This document shows, in pieces, positions 22,671 to 37,600 of a stretch of 64,000 nucleotides of DNA (its first letter is position 1; every line of letters begins with the position of its first letter). A program made the position numbers and the translations under genes. The stretch is from Lineus longissimus (lineage: Eukaryota > Nemertea > Pilidiophora > Heteronemertea > Lineidae). Below the pieces are notes generated by a model that searched no databases, was not told the origin of the DNA, and was given only the letters and a program-made list of their open reading frames with translations. Location of the stretch: the NCBI RefSeq assembly GCF_910592395.1, contig NC_088309.1:17054599-17118598 (forward strand), in the 5' to 3' direction.

Positions 22671-25600
22671 CTACAAAGGCTGGAAAACGGAAAGCGAAAC
22701 AATTAATATTAAAAAGTACATGTAGATATCGTTGAATGACGTTAAGGAATCATTACTTATGTTTTTGAAAAGTGCCTCAATTTTACACAAAGTGCAATAT
22801 ATGTTCCTAAATCAATAAATAATTAATAAACCATGACCATCATGCGCATTACGAATAACAGCGACTTATATCACGGATCCTTGTACGTATTACGGATAAA
22901 ACTACATGTATTAGAAAAAGGACTAAATTTGAGTGCATTTCGATCCGTATAAGGATTCGAGATAAGTTACTAATCTCAACCTCCCTATTCAACCATGGGG
23001 ATCGAGGCCTATAAATATTTGGATCTGTCATAGGCCTGCGTCCTTTTCATCCTGAATTTCGGGCCAACACTCAGCACTATCGACCGTGTGCGAGGGAAGA
23101 TACGACTGACTCTGGTTTTTCGAAGATGGCCGCTCTTTATGCCTTCTCAAATCTCAAAATTTCAACTCTCCATGTGACTGAATTTGTTGTTGGGGGACTG
23201 GTCTTTTGAATCAGTCAAATAGGACATATGCCCTTATTGTTCTTTTATCCATGTCCTTGCTCTGCTTAGTTGAATCTAAATTTGATCTTCTGAAGAATAT
23301 ACTTACAGCTGGTCGATATCAGCTTCTTTTTCTTCGCCGTCCTAATAGTCGATTTGAAGCTGCTTATGCAGGAAACTGTAAGGACGAATACAAGAATTGA
23401 TGAAAAATAGAGTGTCAGATAGGGAAGAAAGCGAACTGTGACTGAGTAACGGCACTTTTATTGCAATTGGGATTCATCTGTACGGAGTAAATTCAGGATC
23501 TGTTGAGTGTTTCTTTGACAACTGTAATAAAAGCTTCCGAGAAATCTGTACCAACGACAATGATAATCTTTCTTTGCTCAAAACTGGTGAGTACACTCTT
23601 TTTCATCTCTTTCAATCTGCGTTGAAGTGCCGTGATGGTTTGGTGAACGGTGCCGCTCGAGTCAGGATCTGGCAGCGTTTCAAACGATCATCATCGCCAT
23701 CAGCGTCCATGATTTGTTCAAATTTTGCTGGTTTATATGAGAAATATCGTCAATCATTTCTCCCCCTTGGATTGTTTTTGCTCGCCAATTATTCAAAGCA
23801 CTCAAGAAAGGTGCATAGAATAATGTACTTATTTCGGGGCGAAATGTTGCTTTTGGAGCATTCTGCATAACGGCACCTTAAAAAAGTCATTTGCCCCAAA
23901 TGAAAAACGTACACATTCTGATCACATATTTCGAGCTTGTCGAAGAATTGGCAAGCAAAAACAATACGGGAGTGACATCACAGAAAACAAAATGGTGTCC
24001 ATTTTAACCAGGCTCGACGTCAATCGTTTCATGAAAAATTTAAACTACCTACCAACACGCTTCCTGGTCCTGCGAATCGTTGAGATGATCTTCCTGTAGG
24101 GACCTTGAATAATGAAGAATATTGAATATCTATATTCTTTTGGACGTGAAACGCAAGTGTGTTCCTTCGACATTGTATAAACATTTACAACTCAAACTTT
24201 TTGCCACTGGACACAGACTACATGTATCACAGTGGGTAAAGGTATAGTGGAAGAGCGTCCGACTCCACGGTGGGTAAAGGTATTGGTTTACCTTGTAACA
24301 CTATAGAAACAAGGCCCTCCCACTACAGTGTTGGAGGGGTACAATCGGATGAAAATAATAACTGCGGGCCTTAACGCCCCTAAAAAAAACTAATCCTTTG
24401 TCTGTTTCCTTTGTGTCGTCATTTCCCATCCCGGTAAGTATGTATTTTTCTTTGGCAAACCGATACCCTTATCCACCGTGTTTCACATTTGCTAATAGAT
24501 TTTTGCTACAAATGGCTCAAGAGATTTTCAACGGTAAAAACCTGACTGCATGGCGGAGATGACAGGTAATCATATTAGGAATTCATAATGAAGTTCTGCT
24601 CACCTTCCTTTACGACATATTTGACTGAAACGAAAAAAACAAGATAAGATTATTTAACTGCAAGTCAAATTTTAGGTGAGTGTATGCAATTGCATGTAAA
24701 AAGACATGATTCCTGTAACAATGACAACATATTCGTCAATTTAGCATGCGCCATGCCATTGTAATGGGTTCAATAACTCTTCGTCCCAAAGATATCGCAG
24801 CTGACGAACCTATTGGGATTGTCAACATAAGGATTGCGGAGAGTTATTCATTACTCCGCGCAGTGATGAGAACATGGAGTGATGAGAATACATGCATGTC
24901 TGATTGTTATGTCTGTATGGAGATTGGGTGCAATCATGAGGAGTAATTCCAAGTAATTCGTATTTACATGTATAAGCGTAAACGAATGAATGGGCGATAT
25001 CAAAAATTGAGGCGAACGATAAATAATTCAAATTCAAACTCAAATGTTTTTACTGAAAGCTTCATGAACATTTACGCAAGGCCTTTCTTTACAAAACTGA
25101 AGTAAATACATTCACTAGTCTTTTTTCATGCCGCGCCAGTTATGTAATTCCAACCGCTCCATTTTCTAAAATTTTTTACTTACTCTTGGTCTTGAGTAGC
25201 TTATCGACCTTGACCTTCGTGCTGCTGTAAGATGATTCTTGAAACAAAAAGAAAACATCTTTTATTGTCACATCTACTTCAATGCAAATCCCGCATGAAA
25301 TATACCTGTGAAATTTAGGTGTAATTTTGTTCTGATACTTCTTGTTAAAAAAAGAGTTTATTTTCCTGGAGGATAATGGATACATGCAGTGGAGTCGTCT
25401 AATCCACTGGTTATCGGGTGGCAAATAATATTTTCCGAACTGTTTGCTATTTCAAAACTTTTGTTTTCAGGAGCTGAAAAACACTCTTTCTTGTATTCCC
25501 GTCAACAACAGGTCAATAATTTACTTGTCTTGTTGGGATTTCGCGACATTTTTTTTTATCGCAGCCTTGGCAGCAGGAACTGATCTCAATTTTCAAGGTG

Positions 25601-28600
25601 AATGAATTTGAACGTTGATGACCCTAAAGTTGTTGGTACATTCTAAAAGATGATTTCACAGCGCAGAGAATAGTAGTAATAAAATGCCCACATCATTTGC
25701 TGAGGACAATCCTTACAGATGATGTCATGTATAAGAACAGTAACATCCTAGTCTATCAGATAATGTCTATAGAAACCATTAAGCCAATATTCCTCACGTC
25801 TATTTCCTCTCAAAGCAAACAAACCCACCATTGTGAAATGAACTTTTAAACCCCAATTTGTAAAACCACTTCTTGATACACCATGTACACTGAATCACTT
25901 ACGGATGGATTTCTTTAGAGCGCCTGCACTAGCACTGAGTCCCGCTGTTGGAAATGAGAAAAAAACAACAAAATTAATCTATGACAACTCAGTCTGACTA
26001 TTTCCACTTGTTTGCTATTTTGTTAAAGCAATTGCTGAAAACATCGTGGTCGGTATCGCTGGCGTGACAATATGACACTATTGGATGATTGTGTAGTAAT
26101 AATTTTTTTTACAAATTATTTGCAAAATGTGATAATTCTAACCGAACTCTTTTCCATTCACAACTTCTCTCTAGCAACTTTCAAAAGAATTCTGGCCAAT
26201 TAAAAGCCCTTTCTTATGCTTCATTGCTATTGTCTTTCAGAATTGAACCAATCACAAGAGTGTATTTACACGTGATCAATATTCGGTAAATTTGATAATT
26301 GTTGGAGGAAATTGGAATGGGACAGTTTAGAAATCAGAGGGCAATATAACAGGTATTGTCATTGCCTGCTGTACGAAAACATCAATAGTGCACCATACAA
26401 TTTACACAATACAGAAAACCCCACGTAATTCTCCCCATCAATTTCAGAGACAACCATGAATTTCACAACGTGTGTATTAAGCAACAGGCTTGTAGAGCCA
26501 GGCGGCAGGTTCAGGAGAATCAGTGATGTAGACCAGGCTATTGCCATTCTCAGGCCGAGGTTGCCTGTCGCCCTTGATGTTGATTTCGCCCTTGCTTACC
26601 ATTGGTGACTGCCTTCTTTAAGATCCTCATACTTTTCTGGATGCCATTAATGGATCGGCCTGAAATGACACAGACATATTTTAGTTAAGTTGTACTTGCT
26701 TAGAGGTGCATCGTTTGTATATATTCTCGAATTCACGTCATGTTTTGTGCAACATAGTAAGTTATAGACAGGTATGCGAAGTTTCATCGTGCTGAGTTGT
26801 GCAAAAGCTAACATACTCATAAAGAATCATAGACAGGTATGCGAAGTTTCATCGTGCTGAGTTGTGCAAAAGCTAACATACTCATAAAGAATCAGTCAAG
26901 CCAAAAGTGTACGTAATCAATTCCTGTGATGTGAATTAGGTGATACCAGCAGTGTATTAGAGTAATGTAGGCTGCACTTTAAAGAAATAAAGATTTTTGA
27001 CCCTCTGAAAAAACAATCAAAGGGTTTTTGACTAGACAAGTATGCATCCCATAGAGGTTTTTGGTAAAATGCAAAACCTTTATGATTTTTGAGATTGAGA
27101 TTTTTTTATCGTTGATAAACCTCTATTTATTTGTGTTGGTCTAATTTTTTTAAAGCTAAAAAACCTAAGAGTGTGTTCAATAGCTTACCGATCTTCTCGA
27201 GTCTCAGTTTCCGGCAGACGATTTTCATCTTGGCCTTCGTCATGACTGGAGAGAAACAATTGATTATTCAGAGACGATTTCAAATAACCCGAACTATGTA
27301 AATCTAGCAAATTACACACGATTTTCATGAATATTTAAAAATATTCTCTCCTCACTTTTTTTCCGCCCAGGTTTTAGTCATTCTAGTGATTTGGACATAA
27401 ACGTAAGATAAAATATCTGAACAGGTAACATCAATCACTACCCTAACAGACAAACAATTCTTCTAAATGGTTGACTTACTTGTGATACTCTTGCCTTTTG
27501 TTTTGATGGTGCTCTTGGTCACAGTTTTGGCGCCGATTGCTGAAAAAGGACGTTTATGATGAAACAGCAAAAACAACGAGAAGGATCTTCTAACACCATC
27601 GTAACAGTGAAGGGAGTGTCACCTACGGGATATCAACTGTTCGTAAATGTTATTGTACCGCGGGCATGTGAAGTTCATCATTGTAGATAGGATAGACCCC
27701 GATATTATGAAAAGTTCTCGTTCCTTTTCCGCAAAGATTACCACTGCCTTCTTCCAGGCTACGTGGGGTTACCACGATTTAATGACAAGGACGTAGTCAA
27801 AACCGAAACATTTCTAAAGCTTTCTCCAATCTAACTGTTTATTCACGCAAAGGCATCAGTATTAAATACAAATCCTAACTGCATGCAATTACAAAATTAT
27901 AAATCTATTCGCATGCTATGAATTAGCAATTTGCCATGATCGGACAATTTGGACAGCAAATATCTTCCCTAACCCCATTAAAATGATAGTTAACAACGGA
28001 ACAAACAAAACGTTTAAATCGACTGCTTCACAATAGACAGTCTTTAGGCACGAAATCGCGCATCCCCGACAAAAGTATTTCCGCTGAATGATACTAAATC
28101 ATTCGATACACCACGTTAACAATATACATGTAATAACTAATTCAGTTATTATCCAATTACAAAGATTGCTGTCCAATAGTCCGATATCGCAGCATGCAGA
28201 AATAAGATCAAACTCGAAGAAATTAAAGGGCCGATATTTTCTATATCCCGGGGGTATACTTTACAATTATAAATATGACAAAGCAGACTAAGTAGTTGGA
28301 CGGCATCTTTACTGTACTTACTTTCCAGTGAGGCCTTTTTATTGTTTGCTACCTTTTGCTCTTCAATGTCCATCTTTCCAACAGCTGAAAAAGGTAAAAC
28401 CGCATTTATTTGAATGATAGGTACTCTCTAGCGTTAATATTAGCTTTTGGATTGTTTCTAAAACACCCTCATGCACAGCTTGTCATCGAGTGTATTTTAG
28501 GAACGATACAAAGTCCTGCTATGAGAGGAAAGATGTTGATAAGGTTTATGCCTGTTTCGCCTATTCCTGTTTCGCCTATTCCTGTTTCGCCTACAAAATT

Positions 28601-31600
28601 CCTGTTTCGCCTATTCCTGATTCGCCTATTCCTGTTCCGCCTATTCCTGTTCCACCTATTCCTTTTTCGCCTATTTCCTGTTTGGCCTATTTCCTGTTTG
28701 GCCTATTTCCTGATTCGCCTATTCCTGTTTCGCCTACTTTCCAGTACCCCTACAATTAATCGACTCTCCCACGGGGAACCTTAGGGATGCATGTCCATTT
28801 TATGGCGAAAATGTGAGGGGACAATTGGATGATGTTAACGATGTGATGACAATTTGACTAATCAAATGCCATCAACTTTGTTAACAAACCATGCCATGAC
28901 CGTTTTGAAAGAGTCACCTTGAAAGCGGGGACAGTCCGGGACTTATTTGACCATAGGACCATAGGACCATACTGACACACAGTAAAAATTAATAGATTAA
29001 GTAGAGTAAAGCAGTCGTTTATTTTATGAAAACTGAATTCATGAGTTTTTGATAAAAATACATAATATTGTACATTCTCATAATTATTTGATCGAAATCA
29101 GCTGTAAAACCCATGTCATAATATACATGTAGGTACAGCACATATAAAGTCAAACAAGGTGGAAAATACATATCATGATATTATGTCAGACAAGGTAACT
29201 GATGGCATCAACGTAACTCATTATGTCCCTCTCTCCATTGACGTATTGTTCTTTGAGGCGTAACATGCGTTCGTCAATGCGTACATATGTGGCTCTCCTC
29301 GGGTTTGGTCGGTCAGTAAGGGACGGTTCATATTCCTACGTCTGTGGGGAGGTTAGCAATACATTTGAATAGGCGAAACAGGAATAGGCTAAACAGGAAT
29401 TAGGCGAAACAGGAATAGGCGAAACAGGAATTAGGCGAAACAGGAATAGGCGAAACAGGAATTAGGCGAAACAGGAATTAGGCGAAACAGGAATAGGCGA
29501 AACAGGAATAGGCGGAACAGGAATAGGCGAAACAGGAATACAGGAATACACCGTTGATAATGCGTGTGCTCAGTTTGAGGGTAGGTAGGTAGGTATTTCA
29601 AACTGTTTTCTCCACTTTGACTATTCAATAGTACCCATGGGCCAATACCAAGCTTGGTGAAGATCGGTTTATTAGTTTGACGGTAATTGGCCCATGCATG
29701 GAGGTTGGACCATATGACCTTGCGATTTGACCTTTTTGACCTTGACTTTTGACCTTTCAGTGACGAACTTTTCGATCGATTGGAAAAATGAGCTTCAGTT
29801 TCCAGACAACGCTAAAACGGGGGCAATACCGCTGGAAGTTCAGTATAATAAATAATAGATGTCAGAAAGTTGACTCTGAATAACTCAATATGTGTAAATG
29901 GAAAGCGGTACCTACCCATGCAATTTCCGTCAATCATCTTTTCATTGGGACCGCATCCTAAAGTGAAAACATAAAAAAGTAGTTTAAACTCCTCGAAATT
30001 TGTGATGATTTTATCACTCAAGTATCATTATAATTGTCCCGAAATCATAAGGGTGATTCTGGAAGCTTTTAACCTTCTAACATTAAAAAATTGACCCTGG
30101 TGGAAGCATCGTTGCCACCTGGCCACCAACCAGCAAGAAATAAGAATGATTTAACATATTTTTAAATCCCACTCACCAGTTGGTACACAATAAATGGTGC
30201 CATCAGGTGCTGAAACCTTCATCTGCCCGCGGGGACAGGCTGGAAAAATAATAGAAACTCTAAAGCTCACAGTCGTACTAAAATACCTAAAATTTGTAAC
30301 AGCATTGCTAAGTGTATGCATGGTGATTCAGTTACGACACGCTTTCTCTTCGCGATTAACAAATGAGTTTGTATTTGAATGGTGATTTCCATTATGTAAA
30401 TAGACCTCCTTTGAAAGTTTCAAATGTTTACTGCTAATGTATACAATAATTTCACCAATTGCTGGTCCAGGACTGACGTTTTTTCGGGTCCGATTTCTAA
30501 CCACACGTGAGCAACATCAGTTGTGAGGACAACATCAGTCGTGAGGAAGCCATTGTCGACAGCGGTCATGAAACTGCATCAGTTACATTCTGAGATCAGG
30601 ATTTTTTACTCCTACCTCATATACAAAATATCGACCGGCAAAGTATATTGAAAACCACTGGTTATGCCAGGATGTAGCCGCTAACACAGATTGAACTTCC
30701 AAGCGTTTTTTCATCAAACCGCCGGGATAAAAAGCATACGCCGCTCTGCGTGTCGCATTTGAGTCCGGCATTTTACTACAATCACAGGTAACTATGCTTC
30801 CATTTGTGAGCAGCTATCTTTCAATAGCTATGACTTGAGCAAGTCATTTCTTCATGTATTGAATTCTAACTATGATGTCCTACGTTGGGTGGAATCTCGG
30901 CGAAACTGACGTCTTACAACGCCCGTCAGCGGAATTATACAGTCTACTGTTTCATTACGAGCACCAAAATCAAATTTCTTCCGTATAATATCACGATATT
31001 GGTGAAGATTAGAAACTTCTCAATCTTTTCTACAATTTTCGCTTTGACTGTTGAGCCCTATTTGTTTGTGATCTACTCAGCACATAAGAAGTTTTGACTC
31101 GATAACTAAAGTTAATAATTAATTTCATTCATTATGACCTGACGACTTACTCTTCTTCTTGCAATAGAGCCGCCCCCTCCTGTCCTTGTTCATAGTGGAG
31201 CCTTTGCGGCACTTGTAGACTGTAAAATATATCATATTTACAATCAATATTAACAATATTTTATTTATATCTTACACCAGGAAAAGTATATCGTGGATTC
31301 CTCCACAACAAATACCATAATCGGCTGTCCCGGAATTCGTGCATTTTGTGGCTGCAGCCGGATTAGTGTCAACTTTTTTGCGAGAATTCGGATTTGGCAC
31401 GATATAGAACGGCGCGCTATTGAGTGGCGCTGCAGCCGAGCCTTGTCCTTAAGTGCGTATATTTCATTATATATTTTTACAAACGCAACGATTAAATCGA
31501 ACAACCTTATTCATACGTACGAACACATTTGCTGCCTTTTACACGGTATCCCCACCTGCACACTGAAATAATAACAAAATCGCCTTAACACTCACGCGAA

Positions 31601-34600
31601 CCTTTTCTCAATTCCGAATCCGTCCAACAAACTACTACATTTCACAGTTGTCCTCAGTTCTGTCTGACGAGCATTGTCTACAAAAATTCTGATTGAAATT
31701 TTTGAATCAGTCGCAAGATGAGTGTCTGTCCTCATCATATATATTTGTATCAACTTAAATGTTGAAGAAAATTGCCTGAATTTCTCGTTAGCAGTATGGT
31801 GAGCGTGAAAATCCGCCACCCATTGTAAACACCATGATTGAAAGGTCATCCTTACCAATCTGTACACACAGGTAACTCCCTTTGCGTTTGACTCTCTTGT
31901 AACCTCTCCTACATTCTGCAAAAAAGGATACTCTCATCCTGTTACATTCTGCCTAGTTGGAAAAGTTTTGTATATGGCGGATTAACGACTTATGACAACC
32001 CTTTTTGGAAACAAAAGAATTAACCTATCTACAGAAACGGACCAGGTTGCACCCAAATAACATATTTAATTGAACATGTGTAAGCATATTACAAGTCCAT
32101 AACTATAGTCTTTTTATAGAATTTACGTTAATAAAATCAATTTTGATAAAAATGCAGATACAACTAGTTAACCCTGAGCCCAGGCGTTGTCTATTTTCAT
32201 AGCAAATCCACGTTTCTCAGTATCAGCCCTTCGTCCCTCTATGTGAAGACCGAGGAAGAAGTGGATGCAGTTTAAGCCGGCCATGTAGAATTAGCGGAAT
32301 GAGCGGAATGAGTGGATTCTGTACAAAATATGATATAATTTCATACAAAATGGAACTTAATGAATTCATTAAGTTTTAATTTGTTCGATACGCCACAAAG
32401 ATTATTTGAAAATCGCTTTTTACAGTCGTTAAGCCATGACTCGCAATGATGGCATGAAAACTGGTCTGCAGGGACAGTTAAGTTCAGTCGGTAGCTGTGC
32501 GCAGCGCTGTATTACCGTACCTCCTTTCGTCTTCAGAGTTCAGGCATGGCGACGATCATCGCGAAATACTGGCTTTTCCAGGTGATTGAAGCCCTTTAAA
32601 CCTATACTTACGGACTTTCACGCAGTATCTTGTCTTCTTTTTCTTGAACATATTAAACCCTCTTGGACAGCCGTACCCTTGGAAAACAAAATAAACCAAT
32701 CATCAAAATATGAATCACAGTAATCCTGCGTTATACCTGCGGTCAATCCTGCCCTCATCGGCCAAATCGAGTGTGATATGAAATTCTACAACACCTAAAT
32801 TTAAAATGAACCGCAGTTCACCGTGTAAATGCGCTATACGGCACCTCGTTTTGAATTAAGCGGTTACTGCTTGAGTTGGTGCAAAATATGGAAGCAGTCA
32901 AAAAGCATCCTTAAACCACATTATTCGTTATCTAATTTGAGAAACAGATACCTCACTGTCGGTATTGATTGTCTCACCAAAACCGCTTGGGTGGAGCTAA
33001 TATTTTGGCCAAAACCTCGGTTACCCCTCGCTTTTTGTCCACATTTTAGCATCCTCGCGGATTTGGTGAGACAACCAACACCTCAAGTTCGGCATCAATT
33101 CCTTAAACGAAAATATCTGTTCCGGAAGTTCCAATCATAAGGACATTTGTCTCATTTTTACAATAATGATCATGCAAAGATGTGGACGCACGCTCAAATT
33201 TTAGCATGCGAGTGTAACCAGGTATGAAAGTGGTGAAGTTTGTTACTTACAAACACATTTCATGGAATTGGGCCTCCTGCGATATCCACAAGCACATTCT
33301 GAAAAAGAATAACGGATACGATGACATAAGTATATACACGTACATGCACATGTTTAATCAACAGATGAGTACTAGTATCACAAACATATTTTACCGGCCT
33401 CGTAACCGACATAATAAAAGCGGCACAACATAGATTATTAATGATTTTTGCATCAATTTCGCAGGGCGAGCGCCATTCAGACAATGAATAAAACTGGCAA
33501 GTTTCTTAATGTCCAGCCTTGGTTAAATGGTACCTATATGCTGCTCTTCGAAATGACGGAAAACACACAGAGGTGTCCGAAATATGTCATTAAAAACCGT
33601 TAAACGTCTTTTTTTTAAAACTTACTTGATACGCAATGATATCGCTTTCCGACTTTGACGGTTGCCATTCGATTTGGACATTTTCTGACTGAAAAATAAA
33701 GCAACACGTGATGCAATAAGAAATTTCTAACATGAAGAACATAATACTTAAATATCGTCGAGGCGAATCTTCCTCACGTCTGTTTGAACACAATAAGGAT
33801 AGGTGCTTCCATCGTTTCCTTTCAGTAAATTCCAGCAAACAAAATGGCGAAGGTTCGAACGGTAGTAACACCCCTGCACTGATCTAAAGGTTCATAAATT
33901 AGACAATATTTCTTCTGCGTAGTATACTTACACAGGTTTTTAAAAAGAAAAAAAAATTAAAAAGAAAAGGTATACTTACACAGGCATCCCCTCTTGGAGT
34001 TAAAGCGATAGCCAAGCGGACACGCTGAAACGATGGAAAAAGGTGGTTAACACGACTGACAGGACAGAAAATAAAAAAATCTGATAGGTATCCCCGAAAG
34101 GCACCAAAGTCTTTCCACACAATTTGCTATGTCTTGTTTCCATAAGCAGAACGTTAAAAAGAACAAAAATAGAGGAGTTTAAGAGTCAACATTTGGATAG
34201 GTTTTCCTCCAATAGGAGACAACTACATTGTTGCATGACTGATAGGAGAGAAAATAGAAAATCTGATAGGTATCCCCAACAAAAGCACCAAATGCTTTCC
34301 ACACAATTTGCTATGTCTAGTTTCCGTATGCAGAACATTTAAAAAACGAAAATAAAGGAGTTTAAGAGTCAACATTTGGACAGGTTTTCCTCCAATAGGA
34401 GACAACTACATTGTTGCATACTCACTGACTCTGACGCAGTAAGGTCTACCCTTCCTACTCTTCCTCATGCTGTAGAATCGAGGACATCCTGAAACAATCA
34501 ACATATCTGTCAGATTTTGGCAAACGGTGGCACAAGTACAATGTATTGTATACTTGTCATGCAAATTCTGACACTCCTTCTTTTCCGACCATTTCTGACT

Positions 34601-37600
34601 GCATCTGCTTGTCATGTAGGTTTTCCAATTTTTTGAGTTCTCATGCACTCTGGAGGATTTGAAACAAGCAACAGCTCATTGAAAGGTTGTACAAACAGAA
34701 TCCTCAAAAAGATACGACCACACAACAGGACCCTCAATAATGATGTAGTTACATGTTAGTTTGAAATTCAATTTTAAAAAGATTAGACATTTAAATGACT
34801 GCCGAGAAATGAATGCGACTTACTGAATTTGACGCACAGCCATCTGCCTTTCATTTTCTTTCTGACGAAGGGATAGTAACATCCTGTAAACAATTGATTT
34901 TTAGGTATAGGCAATTTCATAAAATGGATTACAATACTAGTGCTGACGTTTGTTTTGTAGACAAAATACATATACTATGGCCTATCATGTTGTAACTGCT
35001 TTCCTTTTTGGGGCGAATGTCCACCATATGAAACCAACTTGCTCCATGATCTGCTTAGACATAAGGACTATCATGCCGACTTATCGGCGGTGAATATCAG
35101 TCCTAAAGTCTCCTCCTATGAAGGGTGAAGGATGGATATACGCACAACGACGGTGGATTGGCATGAAGGACTATTGACTCACTGCCTCGTCACGAAACTA
35201 ACTTGTGCCAGGATTACTGCCTCATTTCCCCGTTAAGATACCGACTCGTGTCACGTAACGATTTTTGTCCAACAATTATTTCCTCGTTTCCTCGCTATGA
35301 TACCAACTTGCGTCACGATCTGCTCAGACATAAAAACAATGCCACTTTTTCCCAGTAGTTTTTAACGACTGGACCAGAAGCAAAAAGCACTTATTGAGGA
35401 TTGGAAAAACTTACTTGGCATTTTAATACACTGTTTATTGTTTCCTTTTCCTACTCTGTAGTAAAGGCGTGGACATCCGCGATCTGTTGTTTAAATAAAC
35501 TATTGTTATTACGTTAAACTTAAAAGGTTCGGCATGAGTGATTTTTCAACTCAAACCTACTAAACGCACTTCAGCATCCCAGAGTGACTTGGATGATGTA
35601 AATATGGCAAAGGAGCATAAGAAGAAAGTTTCAAACTCTCAGTTAAATGCAAAGTGCATGTTATTCAGTAGATTTTTTTCTTAGATGGAAATCGACCCAA
35701 GTCAGTGAACCCATCATCCCCATTTACTAGCTTAGTTTCCATTACATCACTACAGCGGATTCTGCAGCAAATGCTGGAAACTTTGTGGCTTTCACAGTAG
35801 CCGTTGGATTTATCTCCTAGCTGACCACAACGCCTGTGAGAGTGACAAAACGATGACTTCCCGCCGTAGTTCAAAGGGAAGGTACTTTCAACACCTTTAA
35901 GTTGAAATAAACTGCTTAAAATATTGCAGGCATGTGTAAAGTTACGATCCTGTCCGGGTTAGAACATACAAGAGAAAATAAAGCTACTTTACTCACAGGC
36001 ACAACGCTTCTTGCCTCTCTTCGCAACAGGCCAATATCCAACGGGGCATTCTGGAACAAATTGCAACTGGATGGTCAGAACATCAATAGGTTACGGCAAA
36101 ATATTAAAGTTAGACAACAGCTATAACAACAGATATAATGTACGAGTAATCTTTTATTTTTAATTCAAGTATGCATGGTCGCTTCGCAAATTCCAGCTAT
36201 CTGAGTGTAAAATCATCCTTTTTTTACTCGCCGGAAATCGTCGAACTTGAAAGTACCCACGTTTCCAGGCCTTGCTCAGAGATGATCAGATATATCATAC
36301 AAAATGTTTTTCAAAATTGTCTCAATTGATTTTTTTAGTTCCAATGTCGTCTAAATCGACCAGCATTCGCAGGCGGTTGAATGAAATCCGACTGGTTGGA
36401 ATCTGCGCCCTTCCTGAATATAGTTACCAATATTTGTAAGAAACCACAGATGAATATGTCAGTTGCTTTTAAAACTAATGCGGCTGTCACCTGTAGTGAC
36501 GTGGGCAGGCACGTGGGGGAAAAATTGTTTCTCATAAAGTGTTTTTCCTGAAGGATATTATCGTATAAATCGTATGAACTTCTTACGTCGTTTTAGAGTT
36601 GTCTGGTAATTGTATACTTTGAGTAAAGAAACATCAGATAAGGTGATTTAACTTATGTTTCTTTCATATTGAGTAACTAATCTTTAGATTAGTCTTTCTA
36701 AAAAAACAAACTTGAAGTAGTGACGGGTTATGAAGTCTATACCTCAATCAATTCTGAAGCTACTGAGATGTGTCATACTATCACATCATTTTAAGGGTAA
36801 AGTACATAATTTAAAGGGTAATGAGTGAGGGTAATGTTGGGTACACTCAGCCCATGTTGACAACTCAATATCTCTCTTAGACCAATAATGCCTAATTTTG
36901 CCATGTTTTTATCTTTTCCTTTACGTGATGGATATACGCACTGACTTGCCTGATAGCCGAGGAATTCGGAGGTGGTACTTGAAGGGGTCGCTGGCAATAC
37001 AACAAGTCTTATGCATTAACCATATGACGGAGGTTGTTTTGCAGTCACCCCTACACCTTGAATATACAATATGCAGTCTAATTCTAGTATCCACATTTAT
37101 ATACTTACTGACGCATTTGTTTTGTTTGTTGAGCAGACGACCATTCGGACATGCTGAAAACGAAGAACAAATATATGCAAATCACCAAATTCTGATTGAA
37201 ATCAAACCATAAAATGATGATTTTAATCTAGTACTGGTACCAGTGATGCAAAATTTATTACATGTAGTTTTCATTGGGCAGCGCCACTGTAGTCACAGTC
37301 GTCGTTGGATTGATTTCGTAGCTGATCACAACGCCTGTGAAAGTGACAAAACGGTGGCGTCCCCCCCGCGAGATTTTTAAGAATTGTGAACACCAACTTT
37401 TGTGCTGCTACCATAAAAGAAGGGAACCTGCAGAAGTGCAACAACTACAGGATAATAAGAATGGTACATTGTAAGCCGTCTCGTTAAGATCCCATTGAAG
37501 ATCCTGAAACGTTTGCAACTTGAAGCCAATGCCATTCTGTCTGAGGACCAAGCCAGACTCCGCGAGGGTAAATCCACACCGACAGCAGATCAACCTCAGG

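Noticed and set aside
23206-23400. Frame with a signal-peptide-like start (TYALIVLLSMSLLCLVES)
   Set aside because: No ATG upstream of the hydrophobic run, no splice sites, and it lies in an intron on the opposite strand of the large gene.
24229-24270. tRNA gene or tRNA-derived SINE (GGAAGAGCGTCCGACTCC)
   Set aside because: A short match to an anticodon-arm-like string, but no cloverleaf, and the segment lies at the edge of a foldback element.
28543-29552. CRISPR-like array of regularly spaced repeats
   Set aside because: The 15-bp units are directly contiguous without spacers and are inverted between the two ends. They are transposon termini in a eukaryotic locus.
36590-36625. Extra microexon of the large gene between exons 19 and 20
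   Set aside because: Acceptor- and donor-like sites enclose 16 nt, not a multiple of three, which would break the frame kept by all other exons.
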